35,393 nt of DNA. Source: RGIG9041 sp045593905. GTDB lineage: Bacteria > Bacillota > Clostridia > Oscillospirales > QAKW01. Under the pieces are notes generated by a model that did no database searches, was not told the origin of the DNA, and saw nothing but the letters and a program-made list of their open reading frames with translations. How positions within the stretch are numbered: position 1 is the stretch's first letter; every line of letters begins with the position of its first letter. A program made the position numbers and the translations under genes. Where the stretch lies: positions 1 to 35,393 of the forward strand of contig JAZNXL010000070.1 in NCBI GenBank assembly GCA_045593905.1. The letters run 5' to 3'. Below are positions 1 to 7,160 of this stretch, piece by piece.

Positions 1-54
1 TGTCTTATTAAGCGGCAAGTAGAAATTCAGAAGGCGAAGAAAGAGGGGCAATGA
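1..54 (+). CDS. 3' end of an unidentified early gene (partial)
   Basis: An open frame entering from the left edge ends at TGA 52-54 and encodes 17 visible residues, a lysine- and glutamine-rich tail. Its stop overlaps the ATG at 51 in an ATGA arrangement, so it is translationally coupled to the next gene and belongs to the same operon. Too little is visible to name a family. Confidence 0.55.
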   Translation, partial: CLIKRQVEIQKAKKEGQ

Positions 55-131
55 TAACAGGTACAATAATGATAATTTGCGGAATAGCAATATTTTTAAT
101 AGCGTTAAGAAATTTTAAGGAGAAGAAATGA
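51..131 (+). CDS. 26-aa single-span membrane peptide
   Basis: Short frame with an SD-like AGAGGGG just before ATG 51. Residues about 5-19 are almost all Ile, Leu, Ala, Gly and Phe, which fits one membrane helix, followed by a basic tail (RNFKEKK). Both ends use ATGA overlaps, with the partial gene upstream and the 118-aa gene downstream, which supports real translation. Function unknown. Such tiny membrane peptides are common between phage early genes. Confidence 0.5.
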   Translation: MITGTIMIICGIAIFLIALRNFKEKK

Positions 132-484
132 AGAGCTACATAATCATATCAGATACAGGCAGAGAATCGCTTTATCTGTTCGGAGAAACTTCCAGAGTGT
201 TAGCTTCTAAGATAAAAAGAGTAAGCAGGCTGGCGCGAATAATTTACTTAGAAGGCTATTCATTACGCTTTATCAGCGAAGAGAAATTTTATCGCGACGT
301 GCAATACGGGAACAGGGCAAAAATAGTATATGGAAGGCATTTTGAACGTTGCCTTGACACGTACAGCATAAGACGAAGTACGGCAAAAGAAATAAAGGAA
401 TGGCTTAAAACTCATTCAGACGGTGTAATAGCAGAAAGCTTATTAAACACTTATTTTAAAGAAAAATTCGACGTAGAGGAATAA
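128..484 (+). CDS. Hypothetical phage protein, 118 aa
   Basis: The start ATG at 128 overlaps the previous stop and is preceded by AAGGAGAAG, a good SD. The protein is basic and predicted soluble; I see no signal peptide, Cys cluster or motif that I recognise. It is the first sizeable gene in a run of overlapping genes (51-2742) on the way to the late regulator, so it is probably an accessory early or middle protein. No function is assigned. Confidence 0.7.
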   Translation: MKSYIIISDTGRESLYLFGETSRVLASKIKRVSRLARIIYLEGYSLRFISEEKFYRDVQYGNRAKIVYGRHFERCLDTYSIRRSTAKEIKEWLKTHSDGVIAESLLNTYFKEKFDVEE

Positions 485-488
485 AGGA

Positions 489-1025
489 ATGGACGAAATA
501 AAAAAACAATTTGAAGAATACCAAAAGCAAATAGACGGGCTGACGGTAGCTCTGGGTAAAACGTTTTGCGGGGCAAGGCTCTTTTGCACACAAAACGATT
601 TAATAGACTGTGCGAACTGTAAAGGCGGGCAAGTGGCATATAAAAACGCTGCAACAACTCTATACAAACAAGGTGTAAGAATTCTATCAAATGACGAAAT
701 AAAGGCAATCAAGCCCGAAAATCGAAATGCAGCGCAGGCAATGGAGAATAAGGCGTTACGTCAAAGGCTGAAAAAGTCAGAGCACGACCTCGAACGTTAT
801 AAAAAGCGTATTAAGGCGCAGGAAACAAAGCAGAGCGCGGCCTACACAAAAACAACGGAAAATCTTATAGACTACTTGCTAACTGGATTTACTGGTATGC
901 GTTGCGAAGCTTGCGTAATGAAGAAAAGAAGAGCAATCAACGGTGTTTGCCCTTCCTTAGAAGCTCACGGCGTTAAAGCTTGCCGCGAAGGAATGATTAA
1001 ATACTTCGGGGGCAGCAATGATTAA
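489..1025 (+). CDS. Cys-rich hypothetical protein with central coiled coil
   Basis: 178 aa, starting 4 nt after the previous stop behind AAAGGA. Two Cys clusters flank a charged helical middle. The N-terminal set (about residues 26-45) includes FCGARLFC and CANC. The C-terminal set includes CEAC, then single Cys residues up to about residue 165. Residues about 75-115 are Lys/Glu-rich and likely coiled coil. The Cys spacing suggests metal binding. It overlaps the next gene by 8 nt. The next two proteins also carry Cys clusters, so this looks like a family of small zinc-binding early proteins. Function unknown. Confidence 0.7.
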   Translation: MDEIKKQFEEYQKQIDGLTVALGKTFCGARLFCTQNDLIDCANCKGGQVAYKNAATTLYKQGVRILSNDEIKAIKPENRNAAQAMENKALRQRLKKSEHDLERYKKRIKAQETKQSAAYTKTTENLIDYLLTGFTGMRCEACVMKKRRAINGVCPSLEAHGVKACREGMIKYFGGSND

Positions 1026-1233
1026 ATTACATAAAAGATTTGACTTAGTAGAACGAAGAAAAGACTATGACCGCTCTGTAAGCAATGCTGAAATAGATAT
1101 CTGTTTAAATTGCCCGCTGCCTGAATGCAATCAGGGCGGAACGGGTAAGGCGTGCGAACGGTTTAGAGCGGAATATAAGAAGCTTAAAGAAAAAAGGGTA
1201 AAAAAGCTGACTGAAAAGGGAGGTAAAAAATGA
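1018..1233 (+). CDS. Small Cys-cluster protein, 71 aa
   Basis: Starts inside the end of the previous gene and ends in a 4-nt overlap with the next one. The core CLNCPLPEC (about residues 29-37) is followed by a further Cys near residue 46, an arrangement suited to a single metal site. The C-terminal third is a Lys/Glu-rich helix. Related short phage proteins with a CLNCPLP-type motif are common in Clostridia phages but have no assigned role. Confidence 0.65.
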   Translation: MIKLHKRFDLVERRKDYDRSVSNAEIDICLNCPLPECNQGGTGKACERFRAEYKKLKEKRVKKLTEKGGKK

Positions 1234-1583
1234 ACGAAAAAGAAATGATTGAAGAAATGGCGAAAGAAATGTGCAGTGTTTGTTTAAGCATTGAAGAGCC
1301 TTGTTATATGAAAAAACAGCCTTGTAATATAACAAAAAAGCAAGCAGAAGCACTATACAACACAGGCTACCGCAACTGCAAAGACAAGGTGGTGCTGAGT
1401 AAGGAAGAATATCAAAACGATTTTAATAATCAATTTAACAAAGGGTACAAACACGGTAGCAAGGAAACGGCTAAGGAGATTTATCACAAACTTATGCACG
1501 ATTTTATAGGTTTAGACGAAATTGGAATAAAGGTGCTAAAAAGTGTTATGAAAAATCATTATGGCGTAGAGGTTGAAGAATGA
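1230..1583 (+). CDS. Cys-containing hypothetical protein, 117 aa
   Basis: Good SD (GGGAGG) before ATG 1230, and 4-nt overlaps at both ends. Residues about 12-34 hold four Cys residues (including CSVC and two more near CYMKKQPC), and one more Cys lies near residue 50. The rest is helical and charged. This is the third Cys-cluster protein in a row, probably metal binding. I recognise no catalytic motif. The annotation rests on operon position and intact coupling. Confidence 0.65.
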   Translation: MNEKEMIEEMAKEMCSVCLSIEEPCYMKKQPCNITKKQAEALYNTGYRNCKDKVVLSKEEYQNDFNNQFNKGYKHGSKETAKEIYHKLMHDFIGLDEIGIKVLKSVMKNHYGVEVEE

Positions 1584-1708
1584 CAGAGTGGTATAAATGG
1601 TTTGAATGGTTAAGAAAAGCAGACTATAAGCCTAAACTTACTGACGTTAAATACATACCTAAACGCTCACAAAGGATTAAAAACAAACGCAGGAGAAAGC
1701 AAAAATGA
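1580..1708 (+). CDS. 42-aa basic hypothetical peptide
   Basis: The ATG at 1580 overlaps the previous TGA (ATGA), and its own TGA overlaps the lipoprotein ATG at 1705 in the same way. The N-terminus is Trp-rich (TEWYKWFEWL) and the C-terminus strongly basic (KNKRRRKQK), with the SD of the next gene (AGGAGA) embedded in its coding sequence. The double coupling makes it a credible gene. Function unknown. Confidence 0.5.
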   Translation: MTEWYKWFEWLRKADYKPKLTDVKYIPKRSQRIKNKRRRKQK

Positions 1709-2094
1709 AAAAATTATTTATTAAATTATTAGCAATTACAATATCAATTATTACGTTATTCAGTCTTAGTGCTTGCAATGACGCCTACACGGTTCAACAT
1801 AACATAGCCCAAAAAAGCGATAACTTTCAAACTTATAGAAAAGTAACGGTTTTGAATTTAAGAAGTGATAAAATTTTACTTGAAATAGAAGGTGTTTTAA
1901 GCATTCAAAATACGGAAGGTAACGAATTAGCCGTTATTATAAAAGTAAGTGAAAAAGAGTATAAAATGCACTATGTTTATTTAGCCCCAGAAGTTGTTTA
2001 TTTGGTAGAACAAGTTGAAAACACTAATACAGACCCCTATCATTGGTATATTAGAATACACGCTATAATTCCCGAATTTGATACAAGTAATTAA
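1705..2094 (+). CDS. Putative phage lipoprotein (beta-sandwich type)
   Basis: 129 aa. Residues 1-23 form a lipoprotein signal: a basic start (MKKLF), a hydrophobic core and a lipobox LSAC with the lipidated Cys at residue 24. The mature part is rich in alternating hydrophobic residues, as in an all-beta domain, and resembles small phage proteins usually annotated as beta-sandwich lipoprotein. It should be exported and anchored to the outer face of the cell membrane. An obvious candidate role is superinfection exclusion, but that is inference from location only. Codon use is somewhat more A+T-rich than in its neighbours. Confidence 0.7.
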   Translation: MKKLFIKLLAITISIITLFSLSACNDAYTVQHNIAQKSDNFQTYRKVTVLNLRSDKILLEIEGVLSIQNTEGNELAVIIKVSEKEYKMHYVYLAPEVVYLVEQVENTNTDPYHWYIRIHAIIPEFDTSN

Positions 2095-2105
2095 AGGGGG
2101 ATAAT

Positions 2106-2291
2106 ATGAATAACGTAATAGAACTTGAATCGTCTTTATCTTACAAAGCGTCAGAAGTCGTCTGCCTGAAATGCTTACACCGCTGGCTTGCTGTTAGACC
2201 AGAAGACGCGCTGCTAAAAAATTTAGAGTGCCCGAATTGCGGCAAACAGGGATTCACAATAGAAACGGGCGAAGAATTAAAAGGGGGCTGA
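2106..2291 (+). CDS. Zinc-ribbon protein, 61 aa
   Basis: Preceded by a GGGGG run serving as SD. Two CxxC knuckles (CLKC near residue 21 and CPNC near residue 43) separated by about 20 residues make a classical zinc ribbon. Such proteins usually bind nucleic acid or act as protein adaptors. It lies 4 nt before the late-regulator gene, so it may be co-regulated with it, but a role in late transcription is only a guess. Confidence 0.7.
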   Translation: MNNVIELESSLSYKASEVVCLKCLHRWLAVRPEDALLKNLECPNCGKQGFTIETGEELKGG

Positions 2292-2295
2292 TAGT

Positions 2296-2742
2296 ATGGA
2301 AGCAAAAGAGTATTTAGGGCAAATAAGAAAGCTCGACACTCTTATTCAAAATAAACTCAGACTTATGAAAGACTTACGCGACAGTACGCAGCAGGTGACG
2401 GCAAAGCCGAAAGACGTTGCTGTAAAGTCTACCGCTCGACTTGATAGGCTGGAAGAAGCTATTTGTAAAATAGTAGACTTAGAAAAAGCAATCGCGAACG
2501 ATATTGAAAAGCTGGCTAAAATCAAAAACGAAATTATAGCGACGATAGACCAGCTCGACAATGCCGATATGATAGAGATATTATACCGCAAGTACGTTCA
2601 CCTTGAAGACTGGACTAAAATAGTTGACGAAATGTGTTTGAGTGAACAGAGCATTTACCGACTACACGGAATAGCACTTTCGAAAGTTAATTCTATTTTA
2701 AAAGTCGAAAGTAAAGCTATCCAAAAAAATGAGAGTAAATAA
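2296..2742 (+). CDS. DUF1492/ArpU-like late-gene regulator
   Basis: 148 aa. The first 85 residues are a long charged helical region and the C-terminal half (about 90-140) resembles sigma region 4. It contains the pattern ...IEILYRKYVH..DW..I..., then a second helix pair with SEQSIYRLHGIAL as the recognition part. Proteins of this type (DUF1492, ArpU and RinA groups) sit just upstream of terminase genes in Gram-positive phages and activate the packaging and structural operon. That matches its position here. Its last codons are part of the phased repeats (2731-2770) in front of the late promoter, so the gene and its probable binding site overlap. Confidence 0.75.
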   Translation: MEAKEYLGQIRKLDTLIQNKLRLMKDLRDSTQQVTAKPKDVAVKSTARLDRLEEAICKIVDLEKAIANDIEKLAKIKNEIIATIDQLDNADMIEILYRKYVHLEDWTKIVDEMCLSEQSIYRLHGIALSKVNSILKVESKAIQKNESK

Positions 2743-2770
2743 GAGTAATTGAGAGTAAATAAGAGTAAAA
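2731..2770 (+). repeat. Four 10-bp phased repeats, probable activator site
   Basis: Four direct copies of a RAGAGTAAWW unit at exact 10-bp spacing: GAGAGTAAAT, AAGAGTAATT, GAGAGTAAAT, AAGAGTAAAA. Seen as two units, an 18-bp word (GAGAGTAAATAAGAGTAA) is repeated at 2731 and 2751. All copies lie on one face of the helix, just upstream of an extended -10 without a -35 hexamer. The first copy contains the stop codon of the regulator gene. Confidence 0.75.
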
Positions 2771-2790
2771 ACTATGCTATAATAGTATTG
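2771..2790 (+). promoter_or_regulatory. Late promoter (extended -10, activator dependent)
   Basis: TATAAT at 2778-2783 is preceded by TG at 2775-2776 (extended -10). No -35 match exists at 17 bp; the phased repeats occupy that space. The predicted start is near 2790, immediately before the first terminator hairpin. It reads toward terminase and the structural genes. Confidence 0.7.
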
Positions 2791-2793
2791 TGA

Positions 2794-2826
2794 AAAACTG
2801 TCAGTTGGTGGGCTGGCAGTTTTTTT
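2794..2826 (+). terminator. Leader terminator T1
   Basis: Stem 2794-2804 (AAAACTGTCAG) pairs with 2813-2823 (CTGGCAGTTTT) over 11 positions with one wobble, around an 8-nt loop, and is followed by a T run to 2826. It begins only a few bases after the predicted late start site. Confidence 0.75.
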
Positions 2827-2840
2827 CGTCCTCCTTGAAA

Positions 2841-2880
2841 GACGGCGGTTGTGCCTCCTTTTCCGCCGTCGATATTTTTT
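2841..2880 (+). terminator. Leader terminator T2
   Basis: Perfect 8-bp G+C-rich stem GACGGCGG (2841-2848) with CCGCCGTC (2863-2870), 14-nt loop, then GATATTTTTT. It ends directly at the SD of the ParB-DUF4417 gene, so the first late gene lies behind two terminators. The loop holds CCTCC, which could pair with a nearby SD. Confidence 0.7.
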
Positions 2881-2896
2881 AAAGGGGTTAAGAGGT

Positions 2897-3952
2897 ATGA
2901 AAGAAATAAAAGCAGACGAAATACAGCTTATAAATATAAACGAAATAAAACCTTACGAAAAGAACGCGCGAAAGAATGACGGCGCAGTTCCTTACGTAAT
3001 GGAATCAATAAGAAAATTCGGATTCAGGCAGCCTATAATTCTTGACCGCGACAAAGTTATTATTTGCGGGCATACCCGCTGGAAGAGCGCAAAGAAATTA
3101 GGGCTTGAAAAAGTTCCGTGCGTTATTGCGGAAGACTTGACCGAAGAAGAGGTAAAAGCGTATAGGCTGGCTGATAACAAGGTAGCCGAAAAAGCGGAAT
3201 GGGATTATTCCTTGCTTGACGCTGAAATAGACGACTTACCCGAATTTGACTTTGAAGCGCTGGGTTTTGAATTCGACGTAGCAGAAGAGCCCGAAGAAGC
3301 GCCGCAGAAGAAGAATGAACGATTAAGAACGGATAATTCTTATAACTTGCCTTACGTCGATTTAGGACGTTGTGAGGGTAAATATCAAATGCCTATAATT
3401 GAGAATGACGGACACGTTCCCGACTCGCTTATAGGCTTTAACTATGCACTTACCAGCAAAGACAAAAGCGCGGGCGTGCATTGCTTTATCGACGATTATC
3501 AAATAGAGCGCCTTTTCAATAATCCAGAACAATACATTGACGTGTTAAAACAGTATGATTGTTTTTTATCTCCTGATTATAGTCTTTATATGGATATGCC
3601 AAAAGCAATGCAGCTCTGGAACGTTTTCCGTAGTAGATTAGTAGGACAAATAATGCAAGACGCGGGAATAACGGTTATTCCGACTGTGAGCTGGTCTGAC
3701 GCTGAAAGTTTTGATTTTTGCTTTGACGGGCTTCCTGAAAATGCAGTATTGGCGATATCGACAGTAGGCGTTTTGAGGTCAGAAGAAGCAAAAAAGATAT
3801 GGAAAGCGGGCGTTGACGAACTTATAAAGAGAAAGAAGCCGTCGTGTTTACTTGTCTATGGAAATCCTATTGATTATGACTTTGGGAAAACAAAAACAGT
3901 ATTTTATAAAAACGCTGTAACAGAGAGAATGAAAAGTTTAAGAAATGAATAA
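2897..3952 (+). CDS. ParB-like nuclease domain fused to DUF4417
   Basis: The start at ATG 2897 (AAAGGGG upstream) gives 351 aa; a longer frame upstream would run through terminator T2. Residues about 8-115 are a ParB/sulfiredoxin-fold domain with the signature ICGHTRWKSAKKLG (57-70), as found in front of many phage DNA methyltransferases. Residues about 145-345 match DUF4417, with key words TSKDKSAGVHCFIDDYQ, LSPDYSLYMDMP and PTVSWSDAESFDFCFDG. No methyltransferase motif is present. ParB-type domains can bind or cut DNA; the DUF4417 activity is unknown. It is the first gene of the late operon, next to packaging genes. Its end overlaps the GIY-YIG start by 8 nt. Confidence 0.8.
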   Translation: MKEIKADEIQLININEIKPYEKNARKNDGAVPYVMESIRKFGFRQPIILDRDKVIICGHTRWKSAKKLGLEKVPCVIAEDLTEEEVKAYRLADNKVAEKAEWDYSLLDAEIDDLPEFDFEALGFEFDVAEEPEEAPQKKNERLRTDNSYNLPYVDLGRCEGKYQMPIIENDGHVPDSLIGFNYALTSKDKSAGVHCFIDDYQIERLFNNPEQYIDVLKQYDCFLSPDYSLYMDMPKAMQLWNVFRSRLVGQIMQDAGITVIPTVSWSDAESFDFCFDGLPENAVLAISTVGVLRSEEAKKIWKAGVDELIKRKKPSCLLVYGNPIDYDFGKTKTVFYKNAVTERMKSLRNE

Positions 3953-4598
3953 TTATTTTGTTTATATACATATATGCCCGAATGGTAAACGTTATATAGG
4001 GCTAACGGGCAGAACACCTGAAATACGGTGGGGCGTGAATGGTAGAGGATATAAGGCGCACAACCTACACTTTTATAACGCTATTTTAAAATACGGCTGG
4101 GATAACATAGAGCACAATATAATTGCGCGCGGATTAAGTAAAGACGAAGCTTGCGTTCTTGAAAAGTATTTAATAAGTAAATATAAAACGACAGACAGGG
4201 CGTATGGCTATAATAAGTCAACTGGCGGGGAAATGTCAGGGGCTGGCGTAAAAAGGACTTTAAGCGCTGAAACAAGACGTAAAATAAGTGAAGTGCAAAA
4301 AGGTAAAAAAATGTCCGCAGAAGCAATTCGTAAAAGAAGCGAAAAAGTAAGAGGACAAAAACGCTCGAAAGAAACAAGAGATAAAATAGCAGCGGCGACA
4401 AAAATTCCTATAATTCAATTAGATATATACGGAAATTTTATAGCTGAATATGAAAGCATTTTAAGTGCTTTTTTAATTACAAACATAGCAAAACAAAATA
4501 TATGTAAGTGCTGTAAAGGTGCGAGAAATAGCGCAGGCGGCTATAAGTGGCGATATAAAGAAAGCGGCGCTTCTCATAAAAAGCAAAAAAATAATTGA
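3945..4598 (+). CDS. GIY-YIG homing endonuclease with NUMOD motifs
   Basis: 217 aa. The N-terminal nuclease domain (about 1-95) has the paired signatures YFVYIHICPNGKRYIGLTG, with an Arg-bearing helix (RTPEIRWG) and a conserved Glu (LEKYLISKYK). The middle carries NUMOD3-type DNA-binding repeats (about 105-145; SAETRRKISEVQKGKK and SAEAIRKRSE). The C-terminal part resembles a NUMOD1/HTH segment (PIIQLDIYGNFIAEYESI). Free-standing endonucleases like this cut DNA lacking the gene and copy themselves by repair. It overlaps the upstream gene and has weaker translation signals, typical of an inserted selfish gene. A second member lies at 7157. Confidence 0.88.
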   Translation: MNNYFVYIHICPNGKRYIGLTGRTPEIRWGVNGRGYKAHNLHFYNAILKYGWDNIEHNIIARGLSKDEACVLEKYLISKYKTTDRAYGYNKSTGGEMSGAGVKRTLSAETRRKISEVQKGKKMSAEAIRKRSEKVRGQKRSKETRDKIAAATKIPIIQLDIYGNFIAEYESILSAFLITNIAKQNICKCCKGARNSAGGYKWRYKESGASHKKQKNN

Positions 4599-4627
4599 CA
4601 AATAATGTAATATAGGAGCATAATATT

Positions 4628-5257
4628 ATGGGCGGAAGAGGAAGTTCAAGTTATAGCGGTGGCGGTGGCACAGGCGGCATAAATGCGTCAGATATATTGT
4701 CTACCCGCGATTTAGTTGGGGAAATAGGCAGTCAGCGTGAACTCGTAGCAGAAACACTTGACGTTTTCAAAGATTTTAGGAACGAATATGGGGCGCAAGT
4801 TAATGAAATACAACTTGCAGAGTTAAAGCCTGGCACAAACGCGCTTGCTTATTATGACGCAGACGGTAATATAGCAATCAATGAAAAGTATTTTAATAAT
4901 GCGATAATGGATAAAGCATATCAACAATGCGTTGATACAGGTTTTCACCCTGGGAAGGGCAGCAAAACCGCTATACAGGCTGTTACAGCTCACGAATTAG
5001 GGCATAAGCTAACAGCGGACGTAGCAGCGAAAATGGGAATGACCAGCGTTGGCAGCTTAGATATGGCAGCGACGCGAATTGTTCAACAAGCGTTAGGCAA
5101 AGGCGCAGTAACGTCAAAAAATAAAATAAGTGGTTACGCAAAACATTCATACGCAGAAGCCGTAGCAGAAGCTATGTGCGACGTTTATTGTAACGGGGCA
5201 AAAGCAGCTTCTGAAAGTAGAAAGATTGTTAACGTAATAAATAGCTATTTAAAATAA
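4628..5257 (+). CDS. Zincin-like phage protein (HExxH)
   Basis: 209 aa with SD TAGGAG. It starts with a Gly/Ser-rich tail (MGGRGSSSYSGGGG), as seen on many phage head-associated proteins. The motif TAHELGHKL has HELGH at residues 122-126, the zinc-binding and catalytic motif of zincin metallopeptidases. A Glu in AEAVAEAMCD (about 177-181) is a candidate third ligand. Known phage relatives of this kind occur near terminase and head genes, but substrates are unknown; head maturation or ejection-related roles are possible. No signal peptide, so it acts in the cytoplasm or in the virion. Confidence 0.75.
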   Translation: MGGRGSSSYSGGGGTGGINASDILSTRDLVGEIGSQRELVAETLDVFKDFRNEYGAQVNEIQLAELKPGTNALAYYDADGNIAINEKYFNNAIMDKAYQQCVDTGFHPGKGSKTAIQAVTAHELGHKLTADVAAKMGMTSVGSLDMAATRIVQQALGKGAVTSKNKISGYAKHSYAEAVAEAMCDVYCNGAKAASESRKIVNVINSYLK

Positions 5258-5272
5258 TAGGAGGAAAACAAA

Positions 5273-5413
5273 ATGGCAAAAAAAATCTTATATTCAGAAC
5301 CCGCGGATTATTTTCCTAAGAGTGTGAGAAAGGAAATTGAAAAGAGCACAAAAGGAAAGACAACGGGAAAGACACCAGCAAAGAAAACAGTCAAAAAATC
5401 AACAAAGAAATAA
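5273..5413 (+). CDS. 46-aa Lys-rich small phage protein
   Basis: Strong SD (AGGAGG at 5259-5264) and ATG at 5273. The N-terminus MAKKILYSEPADYFPK resembles a family of tiny proteins found beside terminase genes in Firmicute phages. The C-terminal half is a low-complexity Lys/Thr tail. A terminator follows 10 nt after the stop. Function unknown; the basic tail may bind DNA. Confidence 0.65.
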   Translation: MAKKILYSEPADYFPKSVRKEIEKSTKGKTTGKTPAKKTVKKSTKK

Positions 5414-5423
5414 CACAGCAGCG

Positions 5424-5456
5424 AAAGGGCCTACACTGAAAAGTGCGGGCTTTTTT
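5424..5456 (+). terminator. Terminator between 46-aa gene and terminase
   Basis: Arms 5424-5437 and 5442-5453 pair with several wobbles around a GAAA tetraloop (stem core CACT/AGTG plus CC/GG and AAA/TTT), followed by a T run to 5456. It lies inside the late operon, before the terminase small subunit. Confidence 0.65.
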
Positions 5457-5485
5457 CTTGCTATTCTATAAAGGAGGTTAACCGT

Positions 5486-5872
5486 ATGGCTGGCGAAGAA
5501 AATTTGATTCCGTTCAATCAACTAACGGAGGAAGAACAGAGAGCGCTTGCGAAGAAAGGCGGAGAAGCAAGCGGAAAATCCCGCAGAAAGAAAAAAGCTA
5601 TGCGGGAAAGTCTTGAAATTCTTCTGGATATGAAGATAAAAGCAGGGCGCGAATGTGATATAGAAAGCATACAGAGCTTTGCAGCCTTAAAAGGTAAAAA
5701 TATCACCGTCGAACAGGCTATGCTTATAGCTCAGATTCATAAAGCATTAAAGGGCGATACAACCGCGTTAACATTTATAAGAGATACCAGCGGGCAAGCG
5801 CCGAAGCACGAAGTAGACTTTGCGGGAGCTATTCCCGTTGTTATTAGCGGTGCGGACGAATTAGAGGACTAA
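5486..5872 (+). CDS. terS: Terminase small subunit-like protein
   Basis: 128 aa, with the near-perfect SD AAGGAGG. It lies 4 nt before the large terminase gene, the usual place of the small subunit. The N-terminus has a short helix-turn with KKGGEASGKSRRKKKA, a basic DNA-contact-like stretch. The middle (SLEILLDMKIKAG... NITVEQAMLIAQIHKA) is the helical core seen in small subunit-like phage proteins of Clostridia. The small subunit recognises the packaging site and loads the motor. Sequence conservation in this family is low, so the name rests partly on position. Confidence 0.7.
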   Translation: MAGEENLIPFNQLTEEEQRALAKKGGEASGKSRRKKKAMRESLEILLDMKIKAGRECDIESIQSFAALKGKNITVEQAMLIAQIHKALKGDTTALTFIRDTSGQAPKHEVDFAGAIPVVISGADELED

Positions 5873-5876
5873 CACA

Positions 5877-7160
5877 ATGGCAGCGGAAAGAAAGCATTTA
5901 CGCCTTCCGCAATTAGTAGGAAAAGGCTATAAAACCTTCTGGCACTGGAAAGGGCGTTACAGAGTATGCAAGGGCAGCCGTGCAAGCAAGAAAAGCAAAA
6001 CGTCGGCGCTATGGTTTATTACAAGCCTTATGCAATACCCGCAGGCTAACTTACTTGTAGTTCGTAAGTCTTACAGAACGTTAAAAGATTCTTGCTTCGC
6101 TGAATTGAAGTGGGCTATTAAAAGGTTACAAGTAGAGGACTTCTGGGAATTCCGCTTGAATCCGCTTGAAATGACTTATAAACCGACGGGGCAAAAGATA
6201 TATTTTAGAGGGCTGGACGACCCTTTGAAGATTACGTCAATCACCGTTTCGGTAGGCTGTCTATGCTGGCTATGGATAGAAGAAGCTTACGAAATAACGA
6301 AAGAAAGCGACTTCGACACTATAAACGAGTCAATCCGTGGTGAAGTTCCAGAAGGCTTATTTAAACAAATAACAGTCACGCTGAATCCGTGGAATGAGAA
6401 ACACTGGATTAAAAAGAAATTCTTCGACAATCCAGACGAAGAAACACTGGCTATGACAACGACTTATATGTGTAATGAATGGTTAGACAAAAGCGACTTA
6501 GCCGTGTTTGAAGCAATGAAAAAGAACAATCCCCGCCGTTACCGTGTAGCAGGCTTAGGGGAATGGGGTATAGTTGACGGCTTGATATATGAGAACTGGA
6601 AAGAAGAGCCGTTTACAATAATGAACAAAGCAGAATATAACAAGTTGGAAGAAAAGCCCGATAACGTTATATTTGCTGATAATTTAAAGAGCGCTTACGG
6701 GCTTGACTTCGGTTATACGAACGACCCCAGCGCTTTTTTTGTGGGCTTTTTAGACGTAGCAAACAAGAAGCTTTATGTTTATGACGAATTCTACGAAAAA
6801 GGACTGTCAAACAAAGCTATAAAAGATAAAATCGTTTCTATGGGGTACGCGAAGGCTAAAATAACAGCTGATTCGGCAGAACCGAAGTCTATTGACGAGT
6901 TAAAAGGTTATAATCTTCGCGTTTCCCCAGCAAAGAAAGGGCGCGACAGTATTATGAACGGCGTTCAATGGATTCAGGACTTAGAAATTATCATTCACCC
7001 GCGGTGCGTTAACTTCTTAACTGAGATATCAAACTATACGTGGGATAAAGACAAATTCGGTAATAAGATAAACAGACCGATAGATGACTTCAATCACTGT
7101 ATGGACGCAATGCGTTACGCCTTAGAACAATTCATTAAAAATAGAGATTGGTTATTATGA
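5877..7160 (+). CDS. terL: Terminase large subunit
   Basis: 427 aa, a normal length for the PBSX/Terminase_3 group. The ATPase half has a deviant Walker A (GSRASKKSKTSA, about 33-44) and a Walker B (CLCWLWIEEA, about 128-137) with adjacent acidic residues. TLNPWNEKHW follows as the coupling motif. The nuclease half has acidic clusters in YGLDFGYTNDPSAF, ITADSAEPKSIDEL and PIDDFNHCMDAMRYA, as in RNase H-like terminase nucleases. It drives DNA into the prohead and cuts concatemers. Its stop overlaps the ATG of an inserted GIY-YIG gene. Confidence 0.93.
   Translation: MAAERKHLRLPQLVGKGYKTFWHWKGRYRVCKGSRASKKSKTSALWFITSLMQYPQANLLVVRKSYRTLKDSCFAELKWAIKRLQVEDFWEFRLNPLEMTYKPTGQKIYFRGLDDPLKITSITVSVGCLCWLWIEEAYEITKESDFDTINESIRGEVPEGLFKQITVTLNPWNEKHWIKKKFFDNPDEETLAMTTTYMCNEWLDKSDLAVFEAMKKNNPRRYRVAGLGEWGIVDGLIYENWKEEPFTIMNKAEYNKLEEKPDNVIFADNLKSAYGLDFGYTNDPSAFFVGFLDVANKKLYVYDEFYEKGLSNKAIKDKIVSMGYAKAKITADSAEPKSIDELKGYNLRVSPAKKGRDSIMNGVQWIQDLEIIIHPRCVNFLTEISNYTWDKDKFGNKINRPIDDFNHCMDAMRYALEQFIKNRDWLL

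Noticed and set aside
2731..2770. Possible CRISPR-like repeat
   Set aside because: Units are 10 bp, contiguous, without spacers, and sit at a promoter. They are better explained as an activator binding site.
2849..2896. N-terminal extension of the ParB-DUF4417 protein
   Set aside because: It would be translated from within terminator T2 without a SD; the ATG at 2897 has AAAGGGG and starts the conserved domain normally.
4595..4624. TTGACA with CATAAT at 18 bp before the HExxH gene
   Set aside because: Transcription would start inside or after the ATG at 4628, so it cannot serve this gene in the usual way; probably chance in A+T-rich DNA.
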